DNA of 21,105 bases from CAYNJF01 sp964351745 (GTDB taxonomy: Bacteria; Pseudomonadota; Gammaproteobacteria; Berkiellales; Berkiellaceae), in the NCBI GenBank assembly GCA_964351745.1, contig CAYGPI010000047.1, forward strand, positions 1-21,105, given 5' to 3'. The notes beneath the pieces are model-generated. The model made no database searches. It had not been told where the DNA came from and worked only from the letters and a program-made list of their open reading frames with translations. The position numbers were made by a program, and so were the translations under genes. Of the stretch, positions 15,510 to 21,105 are shown piece by piece (position 1 is the first letter of the stretch; the number at the start of each line of letters is the position of its first letter).

Positions 15510-16793
15510 ATGACGTTCTTTGAGCTTGGTTTATCAGATGATCTAAGTCGTCATGTCCTTAGAAAGGGCTATGTAGAGCCTACTGCCATCCAAAATCAGG
15601 CCATTCCTCTAATCCTGAAGCATCTAGATTTGATGGCTTGTGCGCAAACAGGGACAGGCAAAACAGCTGCTTTTGTGTTACCTATCCTTGATCTGCTAAA
15701 TCGCACAAAAAAAGATGGCTCGATGCTGCCTCGAGCCTTAATTCTTGCACCTACACGTGAATTGGCAGTTCAGATCCAAGATTTTGTTGAGCAATACAGT
15801 GCACCTTTTGAACTTCGATCAACCGTCACCTATGGTGGAGTGAAGGTGAATCGTCAGATGAAACGACTTGGAAGAGGTGTGGATATTCTAGTATCTACAA
15901 CTGGCAGGCTTATTGATCTCGTTTCCAGAGGAGCTGCAAAGTTACAAGAAATTGAACTTGTCGTGCTTGATGAAGCTGATAGAATGCTTGAGCTCGGTTT
16001 TATTCAGGATGTTAAGAAAATTTTTTCTTTGCTGCCTAAGCAGCGTCAAAATTTATTGTTTTCAGCAACTTTTTCACCAGATATTCGGCAACTTGGTCAG
16101 TCACTTTTGAAAAATCATATTGAAGTGAATGTAGAGCCCAAACAAACCGTTTCGACCATGATTGAGCATAAGCTTTTCTCTGTTGATAGATTGCGCAAAG
16201 CTGAGTTATTAAGTTATTTAATACGTGAAAACAATTGGCAGCAAGTTTTGATTTTCTGCCGAACACGACTTGGCGCTGATAGGCTTGTCAGGCGGTTAGT
16301 CAAAGAGAAGATTCTTGCTCGAGCCATTCATGGCCATAAAAGCCAAATCGAGAGAGCTCAATCCTTGTCCGATTTTAAAGAAGGCCAATTAAATGTGCTA
16401 GTAGCCACAGACATCGCTGCAAGAGGCCTTGATATTCTTCAATTGCCATATGTCATTAACTTTGATTTGCCTGATGTTGCTGAAGATTACGTTCATCGAA
16501 TTGGCCGTACTGGAAGAGCTGGCATCCCAGGGCAAGCAGTGTCTCTTGTCTGCGCTGATGATATTAGAGCCTTAGCAGCTATTGAGCAGATCTTAGGTCA
16601 ATGCATTAGCCGAGATAGTGTGAAGGGCTTTGAGCCAGAGGCTCCGCTACCAACAGTGCTTCCAAAAGTTGATCATATTTTAAAAATTAGACCTAAAAGG
16701 CATCGAAGATTTCAAAATTCAAAACATAGTCAAAAAAAATTTTATAAACAGTCTGGGCGTAGCGACGCAAGAGATAAAGGCCAAATAACATGA
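15510..16793 (+). CDS. rhlE: DEAD-box ATP-dependent RNA helicase, RhlE-like
   Basis: A 427-aa DEAD-box helicase. The Q-motif region (FFELGL to PTAIQNQAI) is followed by Walker A AQTGTGKT (45-52), DEAD at 154-157, SAT at 185-187 and HRIGRTGR from 329. The C-terminal tail is short and very basic (KIRPKRHRRF, then Lys/Ser/Arg-rich), as in RhlE-type helicases that act in ribosome assembly and RNA decay. The subfamily assignment is by overall likeness, not a diagnostic domain. AAGGG (15500-15504) lies 5 nt before the ATG. Its last four bases overlap the next gene as ATGA. Confidence 0.85.
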   Translation: MTFFELGLSDDLSRHVLRKGYVEPTAIQNQAIPLILKHLDLMACAQTGTGKTAAFVLPILDLLNRTKKDGSMLPRALILAPTRELAVQIQDFVEQYSAPFELRSTVTYGGVKVNRQMKRLGRGVDILVSTTGRLIDLVSRGAAKLQEIELVVLDEADRMLELGFIQDVKKIFSLLPKQRQNLLFSATFSPDIRQLGQSLLKNHIEVNVEPKQTVSTMIEHKLFSVDRLRKAELLSYLIRENNWQQVLIFCRTRLGADRLVRRLVKEKILARAIHGHKSQIERAQSLSDFKEGQLNVLVATDIAARGLDILQLPYVINFDLPDVAEDYVHRIGRTGRAGIPGQAVSLVCADDIRALAAIEQILGQCISRDSVKGFEPEAPLPTVLPKVDHILKIRPKRHRRFQNSKHSQKKFYKQSGRSDARDKGQIT

Positions 16794-18172
16794 CAATTCA
16801 ACTTTTTTCAAGTCTATCCCTATCTTCGGAGCTGCTACAGACTCTTGAATTTTTAGAATATCAGAACATGACGCCCATCCAGGCGCAAGCACTTCCAGAT
16901 ATTTTGCAAGGTAAAGATGTGATAGCGCAGGCTAAAACAGGAAGTGGCAAAACGGCTGCATTCGGGATTGGGTTGCTTGCAAAACTAGATCTTAGTCAAA
17001 AGGCTGTTCAAAGCTTGGTGTTATGCCCAACACGAGAGCTCGCAGAGCAAGTGACAACAGAGCTGAGAAAGCTAGCCCAGCTGATCCCAAATGTTCGGAT
17101 CTTGACTCTTTGCGGCGGAAAGGGGTTTAAAATTCAAGCAGCTTCCATTGAAAAAGGCGCTCACATCATTGTTGGCACACCAGGTCGAGTGTTAGATCAT
17201 CTTTCGCGCCATACTTTAGTCGCTAACAACCTCAATATGCTCGTTCTTGATGAGGCCGATCGAATGTTAGATATGGGTTTTGAAGAGGATATCGCTAGCA
17301 TCATGGTTGAGCTACCTCAAGATAGGCAGACACTTCTATTTTCTGCAACTTATCCAGAAAGCATTGAGCATATGAGTCAATCTTTTTTAAAAGATCCTAT
17401 CAATATCCGAATAGATTCTGTGCATGAACAAAGCACCATTAAAGAAATTTTTTATGAAACATCACCTCACGAGCGACATTCAGCGCTTCTTTGTTTGTTG
17501 CGACACTATAAACCAGAGTCTTTGCTCATATTCTGTAATACTAAATTAAAATGCAATGAAGTGGCACAGTTACTGAACAAACATGGTTTTTACGCTTTGG
17601 CAATGCATGGTGATTTAGAGCAAAAAGATCGAAATAAAACTTTGATTCAATTTTCAAATAAGAGCTGTCCCATTTTGGTTGCAACCGATGTGGCTGCAAG
17701 AGGGCTTGATATAGATAATATTGAAATTGTGATCAACTATGAGTTAGCAAGTTCAACACAAACACATATGCATCGCATTGGCCGGACAGGGCGTGCAGGC
17801 AGTACGGGCTTGTCATTAAGCTTGGTGACGTCTGCGGAATCTTATAAGATCAAAGCGATTGGAGACTATCAGCAAAGATCAATTTCTTGTGAAAAACTCG
17901 AAACTTTAGCCATCGATATGGATTATCATTTTGCGCCTTTGATGCGTACTTTATGCATTGCGGGGGGCAAAAAGCAGAAGTTGCGCCCTGGTGATATTGT
18001 AGGTGCTTTAACGGGTAAGCTTGGTCTTCAGGCGAACCAGCTTGGTAAAATTAATGTGACAGATTACTACGCATACGTTGCTGTTGAAAGTCGATTTGCG
18101 CATAAGGCTTACGAATACCTTCAGCATGAAAAAATAAAAAACCGTCATTTTAAGGCTGAGCTATTAGGCTGA
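16790..18172 (+). CDS. dbpA: ATP-dependent RNA helicase DbpA
   Basis: A 460-aa DEAD-box helicase close in length to E. coli DbpA (457). Walker A AKTGSGKT is at 48-55, DEAD at 154-157, SAT at 185-187 and HRIGRTGR from 328. The C-terminal domain (about 387-460; LRPGDIVGALTGKLGL, then VAVESRFAHKAYEYLQ) is the DbpA-type RNA-binding domain that recognises hairpin 92 of 23S rRNA, so a role in large-subunit assembly is expected. AAAGG lies 9 nt before the ATG within the end of the upstream gene. The ATGA overlap implies translational coupling with the RhlE-like helicase. Confidence 0.9.
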   Translation: MTIQLFSSLSLSSELLQTLEFLEYQNMTPIQAQALPDILQGKDVIAQAKTGSGKTAAFGIGLLAKLDLSQKAVQSLVLCPTRELAEQVTTELRKLAQLIPNVRILTLCGGKGFKIQAASIEKGAHIIVGTPGRVLDHLSRHTLVANNLNMLVLDEADRMLDMGFEEDIASIMVELPQDRQTLLFSATYPESIEHMSQSFLKDPINIRIDSVHEQSTIKEIFYETSPHERHSALLCLLRHYKPESLLIFCNTKLKCNEVAQLLNKHGFYALAMHGDLEQKDRNKTLIQFSNKSCPILVATDVAARGLDIDNIEIVINYELASSTQTHMHRIGRTGRAGSTGLSLSLVTSAESYKIKAIGDYQQRSISCEKLETLAIDMDYHFAPLMRTLCIAGGKKQKLRPGDIVGALTGKLGLQANQLGKINVTDYYAYVAVESRFAHKAYEYLQHEKIKNRHFKAELLG

Positions 18173-18194
18173 TACTGATATGTTTGTATCTTGG

Positions 18195-18223
18195 CGCATA
18201 TTGTTTTAGATAGGCAATATGCG
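18195..18223. terminator. hairpin between convergent genes
   Basis: CGCATATTG (18195-18203) and CAATATGCG (18215-18223) form a perfect 9-bp stem with an 11-nt loop. It lies after dbpA and over the last codons of the minus-strand gene. Neither strand has a clear T-tract, so a bidirectional terminator or a transcript-stabilising hairpin are both possible. Confidence 0.4.
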
Positions 18224-18700
18224 GCTCTCTATAGCTTTAAGATTTCTTTTATTCTTGCCCCAATCAAATATGCCGAAATTGAGTTTGCTTGTCATTTTAA
18301 TCTTAACTGCGTCATAAGGTTGCTGAACAAAGTTAATCGTGATGATCTCACCAAAAGTTAATGCAGATATGCCTTTATGGATGATAATTTGCTTGGTATG
18401 TTTATTGACGCTAAAATTTCTTTCCCCTAACTCTATAAGGGCTTCGCTTATTTTACTATAAGCTTCGTCTTTAGAGCACTCAAGCTTTATGATCTTTTGG
18501 TATGAGTGACTACAGATAGATCCGCCTACTAATATGGCGACTATAAAAAGTATCAGTAGTCCGGTGATGCCGGTAAACAGGTAAGGCGTTGCACTAAAAT
18601 GATGCCTGATAAACTCAAGGGTAAACCAGTCATTGAGGTATACAATCATTGCGAAAAATATTGAGATCATCACCAGTGGTTTTATCATTATTTTGGTCAT
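18206..18700 (-). CDS. small membrane protein of unknown function
   Basis: A 164-aa protein I do not recognise. It has two TM helices (about 5-22 and 40-63) and a C-terminal soluble domain. The domain pattern (EAYSKISEALIELG, then IIIHKG, then FGEIITINF, then a K-rich DWGKNKRN motif) resembles a small domain seen in other hypothetical proteins, where SWGE and DWGKN recur. The start ATG is preceded by AGG about 5 nt away. It is converged on by dbpA. Upstream lies CTATGA-A-TCATAG (18732-18744), a near-perfect palindrome that could be an operator. No function is claimed. Confidence 0.72.
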   Translation of the reverse strand: MTKIMIKPLVMISIFFAMIVYLNDWFTLEFIRHHFSATPYLFTGITGLLILFIVAILVGGSICSHSYQKIIKLECSKDEAYSKISEALIELGERNFSVNKHTKQIIIHKGISALTFGEIITINFVQQPYDAVKIKMTSKLNFGIFDWGKNKRNLKAIESRILPI

Positions 18701-18731
18701 CAGAGCCTACTTAAGAAAAATTTATATGTAT

Positions 18732-18744
18732 CTATGAATCATAG
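18732..18744. promoter_or_regulatory. 13-bp inverted repeat upstream of the small membrane protein gene
   Basis: CTATGA-A-TCATAG is a near-perfect palindrome 32 bp before the minus-strand start. A dyad like this could be an operator. The rest of the 197-bp gap (18701-18897) shows no gene. Confidence 0.3.
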
Positions 18745-18897
18745 TATCAAAAAATACAAGTTAACCCACTTGGTTTTTCCTAGAAAGTGATAAAGTAACC
18801 TTATAGAGCGATAAGCTGGAGCGGCAGCAATTGTTAAGGACACTGTAATCATATTTTAAGGTTATGGGGGGCAGACTTTGATAGCCTTGGTTTAAAT

Positions 18898-19266
18898 CTA
18901 AGCACGATGAAACGAACTTGTATCAAAAAATAGCTCGATTTTGGCAATTAAGTTATCTTTGAAGGTTATTAGTGCTGCAGCTAAAAGTTGCCCTGTGGGG
19001 TTTGGAAAAGTAAAGTCATACGCAAGCATAACTTGGTTTTGGTGGCTAAATTTAGATCGAATGTCAATGTTGGTACAAATCTGACTTAATTCTTTAGCAG
19101 CCTGAACGACGTTTTCTTTGCCTGACAACTCTTGGGCTGGGCTAAAAAGGCAGACATCAGTGTGAAGGCATTGCGCCATAGTCTCAAATTCTTGTTTCAA
19201 CATAGATTCGTAATATGTTTCAGCTATTTCTAGGTTACTCTTAACACATTGGGCATTTGTATTCAT
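18898..19266 (-). CDS. NTF2/SnoaL-like protein
   Basis: A 122-aa protein of the small alpha+beta NTF2-like (SnoaL) fold by pattern: an N-terminal helix (AETYYESMLKQEFETMAQCL) followed by HTDVCLFSP, a helix with GKENVVQAAKEL, and beta strands ending in AKIELFFD. Members of this fold are enzymes, binding proteins or unknowns, so no reaction is assigned. The ATG at 19266 is chosen, with GAGAG 6 nt upstream; the longer frame would begin at a TTG at 19284. It is divergent from the MarR-family gene, the usual place for a target of that regulator. Confidence 0.65.
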   Translation of the reverse strand: MNTNAQCVKSNLEIAETYYESMLKQEFETMAQCLHTDVCLFSPAQELSGKENVVQAAKELSQICTNIDIRSKFSHQNQVMLAYDFTFPNPTGQLLAAALITFKDNLIAKIELFFDTSSFHRA

Positions 19267-19321
19267 GGATTCTCTCGCATACAATGTCAGGATGCTGATA
19301 ATTTAATATAAGGGTCCTGAT
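19267..19321. promoter_or_regulatory. divergent promoter/operator region between the NTF2-like gene and marR
   Basis: This 55-bp gap must hold both start signals. It contains TCAG-GATG-CTGA (19287-19298), a short dyad. TTGTAT (19257-19262) and ATACAA (19279-19284) are inverted 16 bp apart, partly inside the minus-strand gene. AAGGG precedes the marR ATG. A MarR operator is plausible but unproven. Confidence 0.35.
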
Positions 19322-19762
19322 ATGTCAAGTCTTCAAGGAATAGAGTCGCATGGCCTGGCTTATAGGTTAAAGCTTGCTCAGCACACTTTACGATTATCTA
19401 TGGATAAGGCCCTGAAGACCTTAGAGCTAACGACACCTCAATATGCTGCTCTCTCCCAATTAGAGCAAAATCCCGGTATGTCCAACGCTGCTCTGGCTAG
19501 AGCTTCTTTTGTCACACCTCAAACCATGCATGGTATTGTTTCAAATCTTGAAAGAGCTCTATTATTAACTCGCAAAAATGATAGCAAGCACGGGAGGATT
19601 ATGGGAGCTAAATTATCAAAGAAGGGTCTTAAGGTTGTCAGCAAGGCTCATCAGTTGATAAGCCAAGTAGAAGAGCTGACAACTAGCTCTATGAGCGAAA
19701 AGGAAATATTGTTTTTTAACCAAATGTTGATGGAATGTATCAAAGGCGCAAAGCAGATCTAG
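19322..19762 (+). CDS. MarR family transcriptional regulator
   Basis: A 146-aa winged-helix regulator. It opens with a dimerisation helix (GLAYRLKLAQHTLRLSMDKAL). LTTPQYAALSQLEQNPGMSNAALARASFVTPQTMHGIVSNLE then forms the helix-turn-helix with its recognition helix. The wing (TRKNDSKHGRIMGAKLSKKG) carries the DxxxxR-type pattern, with DSKHGR and LSKKG. MarR proteins bind short palindromes as dimers and release on ligand or oxidant binding. AAGGG precedes the ATG. The divergent NTF2-like gene is its likeliest target. Confidence 0.88.
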   Translation: MSSLQGIESHGLAYRLKLAQHTLRLSMDKALKTLELTTPQYAALSQLEQNPGMSNAALARASFVTPQTMHGIVSNLERALLLTRKNDSKHGRIMGAKLSKKGLKVVSKAHQLISQVEELTTSSMSEKEILFFNQMLMECIKGAKQI

Positions 19763-19777
19763 TGGCGCTCTTTGCGC
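19746..19777 (+). terminator. hairpin at the end of marR
   Basis: GCGCAAAG (19746-19753) pairs with CTTTGCGC (19770-19777) around a 16-nt loop that contains the marR stop codon. No T-tract follows. It lies between marR and the convergent folD gene, so it could act for either. Confidence 0.35.
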
Positions 19778-19839
19778 TCAACCATTGAGTTGAACCTTCG
19801 TAGACTGCGCCGATCTTGATAGCTTTGATTAAATTTTAG

Positions 19840-20703
19840 TTATCTAGAATCAAGCTTCGCATTGACAGACGCTTGATAAGTATTTTCCATGAGCATGGCA
19901 ACGGTCATCGGGCCGACACCTCCTGGAACAGGCGTTATCATTTTAGCTTGTTTGCATGCCTCATCAAATTCAACATCACCAACAAGTTTGCCGCTTTCTA
20001 ATCGGTTAATGCCAATATCGATAACAATAGCGCCAGGTTTTATCCAGCTACCGGGAATTAATCCTGGTTTACCACATGCTACAACTAAAATGTCTGCTCG
20101 GCTAACGTGGCTTTTTAAATCTTTCGTAAATCGATGACAGACGGTTGTTGTCGCTCCTGCCATCAGCAACTCAAAAGCCATTGGGCGGCCAACAATATTA
20201 GATGCCCCAACAATGACAGCATCGTGACCCTTTGGATCAAAGTTGTAATGCTTAAATAGTTTCATGACCCCAAAAGGGGTACATGGCCTGAGTGCAGGAT
20301 ATTTTTGAGCAAGTCTACCAATATTAAATGGGTGAAAGCCATCAACATCTTTTTCAGGAGCGATATGCTCCAAAATGGGCTTCTCATCAAGATGAGAGGG
20401 CAATGGCAGTTGAAGCAAAATACCATGAATATCTTGCTGTTGGTTTAGTTTTGTAATTAACGCGAGTAGCTCAGCGCTGGTGACATTGTCAGGTAAATTG
20501 AATGCTTCAGAGCGAATACCGATAGTTTGACATGCATTTTGTTTGTTTCTGACATAGACACTAGAGGCTGGATCTTCGCCAACCTGAATGACCGCTAGTC
20601 CAGGTGCGTCAAATCCTTGTGAAATCCTCATTGCAATTTTAGCTTTGATTTCTTGTTTGATGATCTCAGCAACAGCTTTCCCGTCAATGATTTGTGCAGT
20701 CAT
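19840..20703 (-). CDS. folD: bifunctional methylenetetrahydrofolate dehydrogenase/cyclohydrolase
   Basis: FolD converts 5,10-methylene-THF to 10-formyl-THF by NADP-linked oxidation and then hydrolysis. The 287-aa protein has the substrate motif VGEDPASSVYVRNKQNAC (Y50, K54), HGILLQLPLP, PEKDVDGFHPFNIGRL, the Rossmann loop GASNIVGRP and the C-terminal PVPGGVGPMTVAML. The ATG at 20703 has GGGAG close upstream. Its folates feed the purine pathway in which purF stands, though the two genes are not in one operon. It converges with marR. Confidence 0.96.
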   Translation of the reverse strand: MTAQIIDGKAVAEIIKQEIKAKIAMRISQGFDAPGLAVIQVGEDPASSVYVRNKQNACQTIGIRSEAFNLPDNVTSAELLALITKLNQQQDIHGILLQLPLPSHLDEKPILEHIAPEKDVDGFHPFNIGRLAQKYPALRPCTPFGVMKLFKHYNFDPKGHDAVIVGASNIVGRPMAFELLMAGATTTVCHRFTKDLKSHVSRADILVVACGKPGLIPGSWIKPGAIVIDIGINRLESGKLVGDVEFDEACKQAKMITPVPGGVGPMTVAMLMENTYQASVNAKLDSR

Positions 20704-20904
20704 GCCCGCTCCCGTATATTAATTGGCCACATTTTCGCATACTTGTGCATTCTTCTCAAAAAAACCGTAATACCTGTTTCGATTTGATATAAACCATTTA
20801 AGAATGAGTTGCATTGAAGAATAATCATCATTGGCTATATGTAAGCAGCCAACAACCTTAGTCGACAAACAAAACAAAAAATTCATAAAAATCACTTAAA
20901 CAAG

Positions 20905-20934
20905 TTGACGGGCAATTCTCATTAAATGTATTAT
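20905..20934 (+). promoter_or_regulatory. stable-RNA-like promoter upstream of tRNA-Pro
   Basis: TTGACG (20905-20910) and TATTAT (20929-20934) are 18 bp apart, followed by CGCGGGC in the discriminator. GC-rich discriminators are typical of stringently controlled tRNA and rRNA promoters. The start would be near 20941, about 110 nt before the tRNA. The rest of 20704-21051 shows no gene; it also holds folD's promoter region. Confidence 0.55.
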
Positions 20935-21051
20935 TCGCGGGCTGCTGAGGTAATAAATTGGTTAGCACGTGAACTTTTCAATCTTATGGCACTGTTTTCT
21001 AAGAATTTTAGATGTATTCAGAGTCAAAATCTGGTAGAGTTCTTTTTTTGT

Positions 21052-21105
21052 CGGGGTATAGCGCAGTCTGGTAGCGCGCCTGCTTTGGGAGCAGGATGTC
21101 GGGGG
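21052..21105 (+). tRNA. tRNA-Pro (UGG), 3' end outside window
   Basis: The acceptor 5' strand is CGGGGTA (21052-21058), then TA, a D-arm with GCGC stems, and an anticodon arm CCTGC-TTTGGGA-GCAGG. The loop places TGG at the anticodon. A variable loop follows, and the sequence stops at the start of the T-arm. The layout is very like gammaproteobacterial tRNA-Pro(UGG), which reads the CCN proline codons. The rest of the gene lies beyond the window. Confidence 0.92.

Noticed and set aside
19267..19284. TTG extension of the NTF2-like gene
   Set aside because: ATG 19266 has a Shine-Dalgarno and the longer frame begins only with TTG.
20934..21000. Second tRNA upstream of tRNA-Pro
   Set aside because: A D-arm-like patch exists but no matching acceptor, anticodon and T-arms were found by eye.

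Overview
The window looks like a chromosomal segment of a moderately AT-rich gammaproteobacterium. The left two thirds carry the conserved gammaproteobacterial block asd - fimV - truA - accD - folC - dedD - cvpA - purF, all on the + strand and in the usual order. The GGQ-type rescue factor ArfB, a FimV with its typical signal peptide, TM segment and C-terminal TPR, and an E. coli-like PurF starting directly at MCGIIG fit the same class. The order cannot be fixed from sequence alone; a Legionellales-like bacterium is one possibility, but this is a guess.

Layout: (1) 2-442, end of asd. (2) 630-3176 fimV, then arfB (3251-3670) and an intrinsic terminator. (3) 3888-5711, an unfamiliar cysteine-free acidic 607-aa protein whose C-terminus resembles type I secretion target domains; it sits where fimV normally adjoins truA. 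(4) 5810-11635, the housekeeping run truA, accD, folC, dedD, cvpA, purF, covering tRNA modification, fatty acid synthesis, folate, division-site peptidoglycan binding, a membrane protein and purine synthesis. accD has its own promoter with a perfect TATAAT. trpF, often found between truA and accD, is missing. (5) 11725-14130, a copper-type P1B ATPase with several altered cytosolic catalytic motifs. (6) about 14229-15404, an exported DUF3298-like protein. (7) 15510-18172, two DEAD-box RNA helicases (RhlE-like and DbpA) overlapping by ATGA, probably translationally coupled.

From 18200 onward the strand changes. On the minus strand there is a small membrane protein (18206-18700) and an NTF2/SnoaL-like protein (18898-19266). 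The latter is divergent from a MarR-family regulator (19322-19762). folD follows on the minus strand (19840-20703). The window ends inside a tRNA-Pro(UGG) gene (from 21052), preceded by a stable-RNA-like promoter about 110 bp upstream.

Most of the window is core genome. The points most worth a second look are the putative type I secreted protein, the degenerate-looking copper ATPase, the coupled helicase pair and the DUF3298 protein. No insertion sequences, CRISPR arrays, integrases or obvious phage genes were seen.
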